Part shown: in pieces, positions 7,259 through 17,425 of the stretch
Numbering within the stretch: position 1 is the first letter of the stretch
How the letters are laid out: each line of letters starts with the position of its first letter
Assembly: GCA_028044295.1 (NCBI GenBank)
Contig: JAOFSE010000001.1
Span: forward strand, 62,001 to 126,000
Length of the DNA: 64,000 bases
Reading direction: 5' to 3'
DNA from: Sulfurimonas sp.
Lineage (GTDB): Bacteria > Campylobacterota > Campylobacteria > Campylobacterales > Sulfurimonadaceae
Translations under genes and position numbers: made by a program
The notes under the pieces: generated by a model
The model's database searches: none
What the model was told of the DNA's origin: nothing
The model's input: the letters and a program-made list of their open reading frames with translations, nothing else

Positions 7259-9232
7259 ATGGCACTATTTGGTTCAGATAACAAAACAGTAGCAGCTGCA
7301 AAAATACGCCCTACAATTGTAAGGACTCAAAATGTAGCTAAAGAGTTAGTCAATATTGCCAAATCTAATAAAGTGAATGCGGTAAGTTTAGACTTTAACA
7401 TTTTAGAAGTTGAAACTTATCATAGAGCTTGTGAACTAGAAAAAGATGATGTAGAGTGGGAGGATATTTCTACTCAACAGATGCGTGAACTAGATGATGC
7501 CACTTCTATTTTAAACCCACTTTTTCAACTGAAACAAGTTTACGAGATCGAAGTGTTCTCTAAAAATCAGGATGAAGATCTTTTTAAAGACTTTCATGTA
7601 GCAGTTGGTGCTAACGCTACAAAATGTAAAGTTTATCTTAGTATAAAACCAGAAGCAAAGCTTACGTACTTTGATAAATTTGATGACTCTTTTTTAGATT
7701 TTATTAACAAGAGCAAAATAAGGGCTGGAATACTTATAAATATTTTTGATGAGATGATTCCTAGTTATATATCTAAAGTGTCTGCTCAACTAAAGGTTGA
7801 GAAGACAATATCTTTCGAAAAAGCAGAAACAGTCCTGATTGCTAATGCTTATGAACCAACATTGACCATAGATGACAAGTTAATAATTCATTATGATGAA
7901 GAGAGCGAAGTTGGTGAAAACGACAAAGTTGATCATTCTAAAAGAGGTTTTATTCATAGTGTTGCTCAAGATGATGTGCTGATTGAGTATATAAAACCTC
8001 AAAAGGGTAAACCTGGTAGAAACTGTCGTGGTGAATTTATGGAACCGACAGAACCTGAAGTAGTCAACGAGCCTAACTTCACAGTTGATGACACTATAGA
8101 GATTGTTGATAATAAAGACAATATCGAATATAAAGCAAAAGAGAGTGGATATGTAACTGTAGAGGGTGGGGTTTATCAAATAAAATCAGATATGGATTTA
8201 GGAACGATAGACTTTAAAACTACAGGTTCAATATCTGCAGGTGTTGACTCTGATGTTGCTCTGAATGTTAAAGAAAATGATGCTCAAAAAGATGCCATCG
8301 GTAATGGTATGGAAGTTGAAGTTAGTGAGATAGATATTAAAGGAAATATAGGTTCTAATGCAAAAGTGACTGCAAAGAGAGCTACTATAGAGGGACAAAC
8401 TCATAAAGAAGCTATTGTAAAAGCTGATGACCTAACAGTTAATGTTCATAAAGGTCTAGCTCTTGGTGGTAATGTAAATATATCTAGGCTTGAACATGGT
8501 AGAGTTGAATGTGATGTCGCAGATATTGATCAGGCTGTCGGTGGTGATATAAAGGCTAAAGAGATTAGCATAGAACATTGTGGATCTTTCGTTAAGGCCA
8601 CAGCGGCAAGTACAATAGAGATTAAAAAACTAAATGGTAATGAAAATGTTTTTACAATAGATCCTCTTGTTCAAGATGATAAAAAAGATGGTTTAGATGA
8701 AACAAACAGTGAAATAAGCCAATTAAATGAAAGTATGCGTGATATAGGTATAGAGATTGAAAAATACCAAAAGATGATAAAGAATAATACTGCTTCGATC
8801 AATGATATTAAGAAAAAACTAATCCATTTCAAAAAAAATGGGATTAAAATGCCTGCGGCATTTGTTGACAAGTATAAACAATTTCAAAAGATGACTGCAC
8901 ATTTAGAGACAATAACAAATGAGTATGATGTGAAAAAAGATAAACTTTCATTGTTAGAGAGTACAACGGCATCATTTCAGAGCAATATATTTGATGCAAG
9001 AGTTATCAATAGAGATAGATGGATTGGGCATAATGAGATTGTTTTTAAGTTAGTTGACCCTCCAATGCAAATAGTTTATACACCTCCCGAAGGATGCGAG
9101 GACCAAATATTTGGCCTTGTCCAAACAGAATATAATGGTCTTCAGATACAAGCATTGGATGAAGATGATGACAATGTTGTTCAAGCAAATGAGGACATAG
9201 ATGATGATACAGTTGAGGAAATTGAAGATTGA
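7259..9232 (+). CDS. fapA: FapA / DUF342 family protein
   Basis: A 657-residue DUF342 protein (flagellar assembly protein A family). It has an N-terminal variable region of ~220 residues, a central glycine-rich beta-solenoid-like region (VKEN..., ALGGNVNISRLEHGRVECD), and a C-terminal coiled coil (about 480-580), followed by an acidic tail rich in Asp/Glu. The family is linked to flagellar or polar localisation functions; the biochemical role is unclear. The ATG follows TAGGA. It heads a long plus-strand operon and its stop overlaps the ruvA TTG start (TTGA). Confidence 0.85.
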   Translation: MALFGSDNKTVAAAKIRPTIVRTQNVAKELVNIAKSNKVNAVSLDFNILEVETYHRACELEKDDVEWEDISTQQMRELDDATSILNPLFQLKQVYEIEVFSKNQDEDLFKDFHVAVGANATKCKVYLSIKPEAKLTYFDKFDDSFLDFINKSKIRAGILINIFDEMIPSYISKVSAQLKVEKTISFEKAETVLIANAYEPTLTIDDKLIIHYDEESEVGENDKVDHSKRGFIHSVAQDDVLIEYIKPQKGKPGRNCRGEFMEPTEPEVVNEPNFTVDDTIEIVDNKDNIEYKAKESGYVTVEGGVYQIKSDMDLGTIDFKTTGSISAGVDSDVALNVKENDAQKDAIGNGMEVEVSEIDIKGNIGSNAKVTAKRATIEGQTHKEAIVKADDLTVNVHKGLALGGNVNISRLEHGRVECDVADIDQAVGGDIKAKEISIEHCGSFVKATAASTIEIKKLNGNENVFTIDPLVQDDKKDGLDETNSEISQLNESMRDIGIEIEKYQKMIKNNTASINDIKKKLIHFKKNGIKMPAAFVDKYKQFQKMTAHLETITNEYDVKKDKLSLLESTTASFQSNIFDARVINRDRWIGHNEIVFKLVDPPMQIVYTPPEGCEDQIFGLVQTEYNGLQIQALDEDDDNVVQANEDIDDDTVEEIED

Positions 9233-9795
9233 TAGTAGGTTTAGAGGGTGTAATAGAGTATAAAGAACCAAGTTTTGTACATTTAAAAGTTCAAGGAATA
9301 GTATATGAAGTTTTTATATCACTTCAAACATTTTCTTCTTTAGGTAGTGGCGATGTAAAACTTTTTACTTCTCAAATAATTCGTGAAGATGCTCAACTAC
9401 TGTTTGGATTTTTAGAGATAAGCGAGAAAAAACTTTTTCAAAGGTTGATAAAGATAAATGGAGTAGGACCAAAGGTAGCAATGGCAATATGCTCAACGTA
9501 TACACCAACTCAATTCGCAACTGTTATTAATAACAAAGATATAAATGGTGTAAAAAAAGTACCAGGAATTGGTCCAAAGAGTGCAGGAAGAATTTTAGTT
9601 GAGTTAAGTGGCTTTGATGTAGAACTTATATCATCTCCTGATTCAGATAAAAGCCAAGCTTTTTCTCAAGCAACAGAAGCTCTAGAGTCTTTAGGGTTCA
9701 AAAAAGATAAAATATCTAAAGTTTTAACTACATGTAGCGGTGAAGATACAGCCTCTCTTGTAAAAGAAGCATTAAAACTTTTACAAACAATTTAG
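9229..9795 (+). CDS. ruvA: Holliday junction DNA helicase subunit RuvA
   Basis: A 188-residue protein with the RuvA N-terminal OB fold (MIVGLEGVIEYKEP), two helix-hairpin-helix motifs (INGVGPKVA and VPGIGPKSA) and a C-terminal domain III that contacts RuvB. The RuvA tetramer binds the Holliday junction and loads RuvB. The start is TTG, overlapping the fapA stop by four bases, which indicates translational coupling. Length is normal for the family. No ruvB or ruvC is nearby. Confidence 0.95.
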   Translation: MIVGLEGVIEYKEPSFVHLKVQGIVYEVFISLQTFSSLGSGDVKLFTSQIIREDAQLLFGFLEISEKKLFQRLIKINGVGPKVAMAICSTYTPTQFATVINNKDINGVKKVPGIGPKSAGRILVELSGFDVELISSPDSDKSQAFSQATEALESLGFKKDKISKVLTTCSGEDTASLVKEALKLLQTI

Positions 9796-9810
9796 TCAAG
9801 GAAATATATA

Positions 9811-10848
9811 TTGAAATTAACGATTTTATTTGGTGGTGCTAGTTTCGAGCATGAAATTAGTATAGTAAGTGCAATAACTTTAAAAGAGAAACTTTCAGGT
9901 TTTGATTTGAGTTTTGTTTTTTGTGACCAAGACCATAAGTTTTACTCTATAGATGAGTCTAAAATGAAAGCAATTACATTTAGCAAGGGCGAACATAAAA
10001 AAATGCCTGAGCTTTATGTATCTGTTGGAAGATTTATACAAAAAGGACTTTTTGGTTCAAAAGAGCATAACGGAGTCTTTTTAAATCTTATTCATGGAGC
10101 TGATGGGGAAGATGGATCTATAGCAGCACTTTTAGACTTTTTCTCAATTAAATACATAGGTCCTAGAGTAGATGCTAGTGTATTTTCATATGACAAAAGA
10201 TATACAAAATGGCTATGTGAGTTTAAAAGTATAAAGTATTTAAAACATGAAGAACTAGATGTTAAAGAACATAACAATATAAATATGCCTTTTCCTGTAA
10301 TTATAAAACCTTCACGTCTTGGAAGCTCTATAGGAGTTAGTATAGTTAAAGAAGAGAGTGAGCTTGACTATGCACTAGATTCAGCATTTGAATTTGACAG
10401 CAGTGTTATTGTTGAACCATTTATTGATGGTGTTAAAGAATATAACCTTGCTGGTTTTAGTGTAAATGGAGAGATTCATTTTTCTATAGTTGAAGAACCG
10501 CATAAAAATGAATTTTTAGACTTTGAGAAAAAATATATGGACTTCTCAAGAAGTGAGAGTGTTCTAAAAGCAGATATTAGTGATGAATTAGAGAGTAAAC
10601 TAAAGTCAAATTTCGAAAAAGTATATAAAAATATGTTCGAGGGCGCACTGATTAGATGTGACTTCTTTGTTATTGATGGAGAAGTTTTTCTTAATGAGAT
10701 AAACCCAATACCAGGTTCAATGGCGAACTACTTATTTGAAGATTTTAAAGGTTCTCTGGAATTATTATCGAATTCTCTTCCACAATCAAAAAGAGCTAAA
10801 GTGAATTATGAGTATATTCATAGTATATCTAAGGCAAAAGGAAAATAA
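9811..10848 (+). CDS. ddl: D-alanine--D-alanine ligase
   Basis: A 345-residue ATP-grasp ligase making D-Ala-D-Ala for peptidoglycan. It shows the N-terminal LFGGASFEHEISIVSA block, the KPSRLGSSIGVSIV loop and the metal-binding EINPIPGSM near the C-terminus. The start is TTG at 9811, with AAGGAAAT about seven bases upstream. It overlaps the next gene (TAATG), and murF two genes on uses its product, so the operon groups successive peptidoglycan steps. Confidence 0.96.
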   Translation: MKLTILFGGASFEHEISIVSAITLKEKLSGFDLSFVFCDQDHKFYSIDESKMKAITFSKGEHKKMPELYVSVGRFIQKGLFGSKEHNGVFLNLIHGADGEDGSIAALLDFFSIKYIGPRVDASVFSYDKRYTKWLCEFKSIKYLKHEELDVKEHNNINMPFPVIIKPSRLGSSIGVSIVKEESELDYALDSAFEFDSSVIVEPFIDGVKEYNLAGFSVNGEIHFSIVEEPHKNEFLDFEKKYMDFSRSESVLKADISDELESKLKSNFEKVYKNMFEGALIRCDFFVIDGEVFLNEINPIPGSMANYLFEDFKGSLELLSNSLPQSKRAKVNYEYIHSISKAKGK

Positions 10849-11585
10849 TGGCAGTCAAATCTATCCAGTTTAATCAACATACTTTAGATGTTAGTTATGA
10901 GATTGTAAATCCAAATGCAAAAGTTGATTTAATAATTTTACATGGATGGGGAAGTTCTAAAAGAATAATGAAAAATTCTTTCTCATCATATATGGATAGT
11001 TTTCGTCATATTTACATAGATTTACCTGGGTTTGGAAACTCTACATGTAACCTTACAATGAGTACTAAAGATTACGCTAGGGTAGTAGAACTTCTTATGA
11101 TTCATCTCAATGCATCTAAGGATGTAATTATGGGACACTCTTTTGGTGGAAAAGTTGCACTTTTACTAGAACCAAAGGTATTAGTTCTTCTCTCAAGTGC
11201 TGGTATTTATGTTCCAAAGAGTTTAATAGTAAAAGCAAAAATTTCAATTACAAAAGTATGTAATTTTATTGGTTTAAGTAAGCTACCAAAACTGTTTCGT
11301 GCAGCTGATGCTAAGACATTAAATGAACCTATGTACGAAACTTTTAAAAATGTTGTAAACGAAGACTTTTCAGATGATTTTTCAGCTTTTGAGAACAAAG
11401 CTCTTCTTTGCTGGGGTGAAGATGATACGGCTACACCATTCCATACAGGTATGAGAATCAACAAACTTATTAAAGACTCCTCACTACTAAGGTACCCTGG
11501 CGATCACTTTTTCTTTATCAATTGTGCAGAAGATATTTCACAAAATGTTGAAAAGACCTTTTTAAGTACTTTGGGACATAAGTAA
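10848..11585 (+). CDS. alpha/beta hydrolase
   Basis: A 245-residue alpha/beta-hydrolase fold protein. It has the oxyanion-region HGWGSSKR, the nucleophile elbow GHSFGGK (Ser98), a likely acid Asp in WGEDDTATP and a His in PGDHFFF. The substrate is not deducible. It sits between ddl and murF with a one-base overlap to ddl and no gap to murF, so a role linked to envelope metabolism is possible, but that is inference from position only. Confidence 0.85.
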   Translation: MAVKSIQFNQHTLDVSYEIVNPNAKVDLIILHGWGSSKRIMKNSFSSYMDSFRHIYIDLPGFGNSTCNLTMSTKDYARVVELLMIHLNASKDVIMGHSFGGKVALLLEPKVLVLLSSAGIYVPKSLIVKAKISITKVCNFIGLSKLPKLFRAADAKTLNEPMYETFKNVVNEDFSDDFSAFENKALLCWGEDDTATPFHTGMRINKLIKDSSLLRYPGDHFFFINCAEDISQNVEKTFLSTLGHK

Positions 11586-13031
11586 ATGGAATCTTATGCA
11601 CTTTTAACGGCATTTGTAACCAATGTGCTTTTTGTAAGTTTACTTGGATGGTACCTTATAACAAATCTGCAATGGTATAACTATAGACTTTCTCGTGTTA
11701 TTTTAAAGCATCATAAACCTCAATGGCATATTTTTTACTTTTTAATACCTTTTATTGCGTATCATACAACTGGTAACTTTTTTACAATATTTTTTCTGTT
11801 TGCAGTTTTACCAGCTATGATTGTTTGGCATAAAAAATTAGATAAAAAGTTAGTTCTTACATGGAGAGTTAAGAGGTTTTTGATTCTTTTAATATCTTTG
11901 GTACTTTTTCAAGATGTTCTTTGTACTCTAAAGTCTGCATGTGATACATATGGTGTATTCATGCCTTTGGCATTAGCATATATTGGTAGTGTTATGATAG
12001 AAAAATTTCTATTTGAGTCTTTTAAAAGAGAAGCAAAAAATAGATTGTCAAATATCAATAAATTGGAAATAGTTTGTATAACAGGAAGCTATGGAAAGAC
12101 AAGTATTAAAAATTTTGTCGCAGAAATACTATCTCAAAAGTACAAAGTATATTCAACTCCAAGAAGTGTTAATACGCTTGGTGGGATTATAAGAGATGTA
12201 AATGAATCTCTTCCAACTGATACACAGATATATGTTTGTGAAGCTGGAGCTAGAGAAAATGGTGATATATATAATATTACGACTTTTTTAGAACCACAAA
12301 AGGTTATAGTTGGAAAAGTTGGATTAGCACATATTGAGTACTTTAAGACTTTAAAGAACATAATTTCAACTAAACTCGAAATTATGAAGTCTCCTAGATT
12401 AGAAAAAGCATTTATACATACTTCTGTAACAGATGAACCTCATGATAAAGTTACTTTTTTTGGGGATGAAATAGTTAGCATAAATTCAACACTTAATGGT
12501 ACAGACTTTGACTTGAAGTTAGATGATGGAATCTTGTCACTTCATACTGACATTTTAGGTTCATTTCAGACTATGAATATAGCGGTGGCTGTCCAAATTG
12601 CTAAAAGTTTTGGTATGAATAATGAAGAGATAAAGTCTGCTGTTAGTAGACTTTCACCTGTTGAGCATAGACTCCAAAAAATAGAAGCTGGTGGAAAAAT
12701 CATACTTGATGATGGTTACAATGGTAATATTGACGGTATGCTCGAAGGTGTTAGACTCTGCTCTTTACATGAAGGTAGAAAGGTTATTGTAACACCTGGT
12801 TTAGTTGAAAGTAGTAGTGAACTTAATATTAGACTGTGCGAAGCTATAAATAATGTTTTTGACATAGTGATTATTACAGGCTCTTTAAATGCAGAACTTT
12901 TCAATAAACATATTACAGTTGCAAATAAAACAATTCTTAGGGATAAAGCCAAGATGCAAGACGTTCTAGCGACTCAAACAAGGGCAGGGGATATTATTCT
13001 TTTTGCCAACGATGCACCAAACTTTATATAA
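11586..13031 (+). CDS. murF: UDP-MurNAc-tripeptide--D-Ala-D-Ala ligase MurF with N-terminal membrane domain
   Basis: Mur-ligase domains occupy residues ~155-481: the P-loop GSYGKT (167-172), NTLGGI, CEAGARENGD, and DDGYNGNIDGM in the C-terminal domain. It adds D-Ala-D-Ala to the UDP-MurNAc-tripeptide. The first ~145 residues are unlike soluble MurF of E. coli and contain several hydrophobic segments (for example LLTAFVTNVLFVSLLGWYL and FFTIFFLFAVLPAMIV), placing the enzyme at the inner membrane. As I recall, related Campylobacterota MurF proteins share this extension. It directly follows the hydrolase and ddl genes. Confidence 0.93.
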   Translation: MESYALLTAFVTNVLFVSLLGWYLITNLQWYNYRLSRVILKHHKPQWHIFYFLIPFIAYHTTGNFFTIFFLFAVLPAMIVWHKKLDKKLVLTWRVKRFLILLISLVLFQDVLCTLKSACDTYGVFMPLALAYIGSVMIEKFLFESFKREAKNRLSNINKLEIVCITGSYGKTSIKNFVAEILSQKYKVYSTPRSVNTLGGIIRDVNESLPTDTQIYVCEAGARENGDIYNITTFLEPQKVIVGKVGLAHIEYFKTLKNIISTKLEIMKSPRLEKAFIHTSVTDEPHDKVTFFGDEIVSINSTLNGTDFDLKLDDGILSLHTDILGSFQTMNIAVAVQIAKSFGMNNEEIKSAVSRLSPVEHRLQKIEAGGKIILDDGYNGNIDGMLEGVRLCSLHEGRKVIVTPGLVESSSELNIRLCEAINNVFDIVIITGSLNAELFNKHITVANKTILRDKAKMQDVLATQTRAGDIILFANDAPNFI

Positions 13032-13039
13032 GAATATAC

Positions 13040-13525
13040 ATGAGAGTTATAGATAATAGTATAAAGTATTTATCTATTATTACATCTATTATATTAGCTT
13101 TATTGGTACTGCTTGTTGTTTATGATGCGACAGCTAGATATCTCTTTTCTACAGGATCTATTGCACTACAAGAACTAGAATGGCACCTCTTTGATATTAT
13201 TATCCTCTTTGCAATTGCGTATACATTAAGAGAAGGTGGACATGTTAGGGTAGATATTTTTTATGATTCATATACTGCTAAAACAAAAGCTTTTATTAAC
13301 GCTATATCATCTATGTTTTTTGTACTTCCGTTTTCGTTTTTGCTTATATATATTGGTCTTGATTTTGTAAGTCAGAGTTTTATACAAAATGAGTGTTCAT
13401 CAAATCCTGGAGGACTTGAGTATAGGTTTTTAGTAAAGTCTTTACTCCCCTTAGCTTTTGTATTTGTGTCCTTGCAAGCGATTAAAGATTCTATTGTAAA
13501 TTTTAATTTGTGGAAGTCACTATGA
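13040..13525 (+). CDS. TRAP transporter small permease (DctQ family)
   Basis: A 161-residue four-helix membrane protein with DctQ features: the AxRYLFSTGSIALQELEWHLF block after helix 1, and HVRVDIFYD between helices 2 and 3. Tripartite ATP-independent periplasmic transporters use it with DctM to import organic acids or similar solutes. It starts eight bases after murF and overlaps dctM by four bases. No DctP binding protein is adjacent, so the substrate is unknown. Confidence 0.9.
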   Translation: MRVIDNSIKYLSIITSIILALLVLLVVYDATARYLFSTGSIALQELEWHLFDIIILFAIAYTLREGGHVRVDIFYDSYTAKTKAFINAISSMFFVLPFSFLLIYIGLDFVSQSFIQNECSSNPGGLEYRFLVKSLLPLAFVFVSLQAIKDSIVNFNLWKSL

Positions 13526-14805
13526 TTTCTATTTTAATGTTTGTCGTGGTTCTTGCTTTTTTACTCATTGGAGTGCCTGTAGCATTTGTTTTTGGTACTG
13601 TAGCGATAGCTTTTGCCTTTCTTATACCAGAGTTAGGCCTTGAAGTATTTTCTGTGTTACCGTTTAGAATCTATGGAATTATGTCGAATACAACACTTAT
13701 GGCAGTGCCTCTTTTTATAGCTATGGGACTTGTTCTAGAAAAATCAAAAATGGCTGAAAAACTACTACTATCTATGAGCTCTCTTTTTCGTAACGTAAGA
13801 GGTGGATTAGCTGTAAGTGTCGTAATAGTTGGAGCGATGTTAGCAGCATCTACCGGAATTGTGTCAGCATCAGTTGTAATGATGAGCGTTATAGCACTTC
13901 CTCTTATGTTAAAAGCTGGTTACAATAAAGGTTTAGCGTCTGGTACAGTTGCAGCTTCAGGAACCTTAGGCCAGATTATCCCTCCATCTATTATTCTTAT
14001 AATACTTGGTGATGTTATGAGTGTGAGTGTTGGTGAACTATTTATGGGTGCACTTTTACCTGGTTTAGTACTTGTTGGATTGTACATAGCATATATTTTA
14101 ATACGATCTTACTATTCACCAAGCGTAGCTCCAATTAGTGAAAATATCACTACTGTTAGTCTAAAGGAAGCATTTCTTTCTATCATTCCTCCAATGCTTT
14201 TAATGATAAGTGTTTTAGGAAGTATATTTGCAGGAATTGCTTCACCAACTGAATCTGCTGCTTTTGGTGTTGTTGGAGCACTGCTACTATCTTCTTTAAA
14301 CAAGTCATTAAATTTTGATACTTTAAAATATTCCTCGTTAGAGACTATAAAATTAACAGGTATGATTTTTATGATTCTAATAGGTGCTACGGCCTTCTCT
14401 TTAGTCTTTAATGAACTTGGTGGAACAGATTTAATACTTGAGTTTTTTAGTGAAGATATCGGTGATGTATGGATATTTATAGCTATAGCAATGCTTAGTA
14501 TTTTTATACTAGGTTTTTTTATAGATTTTATAGAGATATCATTTATTATTGTTCCAATATTAGTTCCAGTTATGGACGCGTTTGGAATTGACCCTATTTG
14601 GTTTGCTATTCTTATAGCTTTAAACTTGCAGGCTTCATTTTTAACACCACCCTTTGGACTTTCCCTTTTCTTCTTAAAAGGAGCAGCTGGAGATAGTATT
14701 AAAACTGTAGAAATTTATAAAGGCATAATCCCCTTTATATTACTTCAAGTACTTGCACTAGGCTTAGTAATGGTATTCCCTAATTTAGTTTTCGCTTTTC
14801 TATAA
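13522..14805 (+). CDS. TRAP transporter large permease (DctM family)
   Basis: A 427-residue protein with about twelve helices and DctM signatures: IPVAFVFG-like start (LLIGVPVAFVFG), GMALAAxTGxxxAS-type block (AMLAASTGIVSASVVMMS), GTLGQIIPPSIILI and the C-terminal NLQASFLTPPFG. It forms the transport channel with the small permease. The frame is open from 13510, but the ATG at 13522 overlaps the dctQ stop as ATGA and gives the usual N-terminus. It is probably the last gene of the fapA-to-dctM operon. Confidence 0.92.
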   Translation: MISILMFVVVLAFLLIGVPVAFVFGTVAIAFAFLIPELGLEVFSVLPFRIYGIMSNTTLMAVPLFIAMGLVLEKSKMAEKLLLSMSSLFRNVRGGLAVSVVIVGAMLAASTGIVSASVVMMSVIALPLMLKAGYNKGLASGTVAASGTLGQIIPPSIILIILGDVMSVSVGELFMGALLPGLVLVGLYIAYILIRSYYSPSVAPISENITTVSLKEAFLSIIPPMLLMISVLGSIFAGIASPTESAAFGVVGALLLSSLNKSLNFDTLKYSSLETIKLTGMIFMILIGATAFSLVFNELGGTDLILEFFSEDIGDVWIFIAIAMLSIFILGFFIDFIEISFIIVPILVPVMDAFGIDPIWFAILIALNLQASFLTPPFGLSLFFLKGAAGDSIKTVEIYKGIIPFILLQVLALGLVMVFPNLVFAFL

Positions 14806-14882
14806 GAGAGTAGTATTTTTTAACAGAGCTTTAAGTTCAAAGCATGTAAATTAAGCTTATATATTATAAATATGGAGATTTA

Positions 14883-16937
14883 ATGCTAAATGCTAAAAAT
14901 ATTACAATAAAAGCAAAAACACTTGGGCTTATTTTTATTTCTATGCTTGTTATGGCATTGGTAAGTACAATAGTAGTTACAAAAGAGAGCAAGGATGTTC
15001 TTGTAGAAAAAAGTAAAAACTCACTTATTTCAGCTAGAGAGATGAAGGCTAACCAAATTGAAGGTTTTTTCAAGGATAGTGTATCTGATATAAATGTTTT
15101 AGCACTTAATGCAAACGTTAGTAAGGTTCTTTCTGAACTTATAATGCTCCATCGTGAGCTTGACGTTCATTCTACTGATCCATATCCAGTAGACAATATG
15201 GATGTTGATGATGTTATGGATAAATATGATGAGTTCTTTGAATATTATACCGAGGAATATGGTTATTATGACCTATATATAATATGTCCAGAGCATGGGC
15301 ATGTTATGTTTTCTAAATCTAAAGAGTCTGATTTTGGAGCTAATTTAAGTAGTGGTGATTTAAAAGATTCTGCACTTGGTCAAGTATGGAAAAAGGTTAA
15401 AGATACTGAGCAACCAGCCTTTGTTGATATGCAGCCATATGGTCCTAGTGCTGGAAAACCAACAATGTTCTTAGGTACTCCAATCCTAATGAATGACTTT
15501 TTAAAGGGTGTTCTAGTATTTCAAATATCAGATAAATCTATTGATAAAATAATGAAGTTTAGAGATGGATATGGTGAGTCTCAAGAAGATTATCTTGTTG
15601 GACAAGATAATCTTATGAGAAGCGATAGCTTTTTAAATCCAGATACATATTCAATAGTTAACTCATTTAAAAATCCAGAAGAAGGTTCTATAAATTCTAT
15701 ATCTGCACAAGAGGCTTTATCTGGAAAGAAAGATGTGAAACTAATTGAAAAAGATTCTAAGACACTTTTTTCAGCATATAAACCAATTAAAATTGGGGAT
15801 GATTTAAGCTGGGCTATTATTAGTGAAATAAGTGAAGATGAAGTGATGGTCGGACCAAATTCTTTTAGAAATCAAATGATTATTTCATCAATTATTATTT
15901 TTGTTATAGCACTTGTTGTTGCTGCATTTCTTTTAAATATTGTACTAGTTCGTCCTATAGATGAACTAAAACATAGAGCCCATGATCTAGCAGCTGGTGA
16001 GGGTGATTTGACTCAAAGACTTGCTATTGTTGGAAATGACGAAATTACTGAAGTATCCAAACATATTAATGGATTTATAGAAAAAGTCCAAGACACTATT
16101 GTTCAAGCAAAGCATACTAGTAATGAAAATGCTTTAGTATCAGAAGATCTAGCTAAAACATCTCAAAAAATTGGTCAAAAAGCAGAAGAAGAATCTGTCA
16201 TTGTTGGGGAAGTAAGCTCGCAGGGTAAAAGCCTCCAAAGTGTTTTAGAAGACTCTATAAATAATGCTAAAGAAACTAAGGATGAGCTAGATGGTGCTGA
16301 ATCAAAACTATCAAACTCAAATTCATTAATTAGCTCTTTATCTGATGAAATTAGTATACGATCTCAAGCTGAAGCAGAATTGGCTGATAAACTACAACAA
16401 TTAAGCCAAGATGCAGGAGAGGTTAAAGCAGTACTTGAAGTGATTGGTGATATTGCAGATCAGACAAACCTACTTGCACTTAATGCCGCAATCGAAGCAG
16501 CTCGTGCTGGTGAACATGGACGTGGTTTTGCTGTTGTTGCTGATGAAGTTAGAAAACTAGCTGAGAGAACTCAAAAATCTCTTTCTGAAATTAACGGAAC
16601 GATCAGTGTAATAGTTCAATCCATTACAGATGCTAGTGGAGCGATATCTATAAATGCTGATGAGATAGAGAAATTATCTGCTAGTGCCAATGAAGTTCAG
16701 GGCGAGATATCTAGTAGTGTTACTATAATGGAACATGCAGTAGAAAACGTTGATAAGATGGTTATTGGTTATATCAGTAATGGAGAGGCTATTCAAAATA
16801 TGATAGATAAAGTAGCTATTGTTAATAACTTATCAACAGAAAACACAAAAAGTGTTGAAGAGATTGCTTCTGCATCTGATCACTTATCTAGTATGACTAC
16901 TAAGTTAAATAACCTTTTAGGTTCTTATAAAAGCTAA
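14883..16937 (+). CDS. methyl-accepting chemotaxis protein
   Basis: A 684-residue chemoreceptor: transmembrane helix ~13-33, a periplasmic Cache-like sensor region of ~300 residues, a second helix at ~338-356, a HAMP linker ([22 protein letters not shown]) and a cytoplasmic signalling domain whose tip [20 protein letters not shown] lies near residues 522-545. It signals to CheA/CheW and flagella. A GGAG site precedes the ATG. The C-terminus has no NWETF-type CheR docking tail. The ligand is unknown. The HIT gene start overlaps its stop (TAATG). Confidence 0.94.
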   Translation: MLNAKNITIKAKTLGLIFISMLVMALVSTIVVTKESKDVLVEKSKNSLISAREMKANQIEGFFKDSVSDINVLALNANVSKVLSELIMLHRELDVHSTDPYPVDNMDVDDVMDKYDEFFEYYTEEYGYYDLYIICPEHGHVMFSKSKESDFGANLSSGDLKDSALGQVWKKVKDTEQPAFVDMQPYGPSAGKPTMFLGTPILMNDFLKGVLVFQISDKSIDKIMKFRDGYGESQEDYLVGQDNLMRSDSFLNPDTYSIVNSFKNPEEGSINSISAQEALSGKKDVKLIEKDSKTLFSAYKPIKIGDDLSWAIISEISEDEVMVGPNSFRNQMIISSIIIFVIALVVAAFLLNIVLVRPIDELKHRAHDLAAGEGDLTQRLAIVGNDEITEVSKHINGFIEKVQDTIVQAKHTSNENALVSEDLAKTSQKIGQKAEEESVIVGEVSSQGKSLQSVLEDSINNAKETKDELDGAESKLSNSNSLISSLSDEISIRSQAEAELADKLQQLSQDAGEVKAVLEVIGDIADQTNLLALNAAIEAARAGEHGRGFAVVADEVRKLAERTQKSLSEINGTISVIVQSITDASGAISINADEIEKLSASANEVQGEISSSVTIMEHAVENVDKMVIGYISNGEAIQNMIDKVAIVNNLSTENTKSVEEIASASDHLSSMTTKLNNLLGSYKS

Positions 16938-17425
16938 TGAAAGATATTTTATATGCCCCATGGCGAGATGAGTATATCACGTCCAAAGTAGAGGGATGTG
17001 TTTTTTGTCATGCAAGCACAAATGACACTAAAGATGATGAACTTCATGTACTGTATCGTGATGAACACTGTTTTTTGGTGATGAATAAGTATCCATATAC
17101 TCCTGGTCATTTTATGATAATTCCTCATAAGCATACTGATAGCTTAGAAGATTTAGATCCAAAAGTATGGTTACATATGAGCTCTTTAGCACAAAAAGGT
17201 GTTAAACTATTAAAAGATGGTTTTAATGCTCAGGGTGTAAATATAGGTATGAATCTTGGTAGTGCAGGTGGTGCAGGAATCGCTGAACACATTCACATGC
17301 ATCTTGTTCCACGATGGAATAGAGATACAAACTTTATAACTTCTATTGCAGATACTAGAGTGTACTCAACAGATTTTGAAAAAATATTCAAAAAGATAAA
17401 GAGTTTAATCCCCAAATATATTTAA
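16937..17425 (+). CDS. HIT family nucleotide hydrolase
   Basis: A 162-residue histidine-triad protein with the active-site motif HIHMHLVPRW and an N-terminal CVFCHA that likely binds zinc with a downstream His. The family (Ap4A hydrolase/AMP-lyase-like branch) hydrolyses dinucleoside polyphosphates or nucleotide conjugates; the exact substrate is not deducible. The length fits the Ap4A-type branch of ~160 residues. It is translationally coupled to the upstream chemoreceptor by a one-base overlap, which I take to be compact packing rather than shared function. Confidence 0.9.
   Translation: MKDILYAPWRDEYITSKVEGCVFCHASTNDTKDDELHVLYRDEHCFLVMNKYPYTPGHFMIIPHKHTDSLEDLDPKVWLHMSSLAQKGVKLLKDGFNAQGVNIGMNLGSAGGAGIAEHIHMHLVPRWNRDTNFITSIADTRVYSTDFEKIFKKIKSLIPKYI

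Noticed and set aside
7880..8179. Minus-strand ORF opposite fapA
   Set aside because: No domain, no ribosome-binding site and fully inside a well-supported gene.
8230..8560. Repeat-like glycine/valine stretch in fapA considered as a nucleotide repeat array
   Set aside because: It is the beta-solenoid of DUF342; no DNA-level tandem repeat or CRISPR-like spacing is present.
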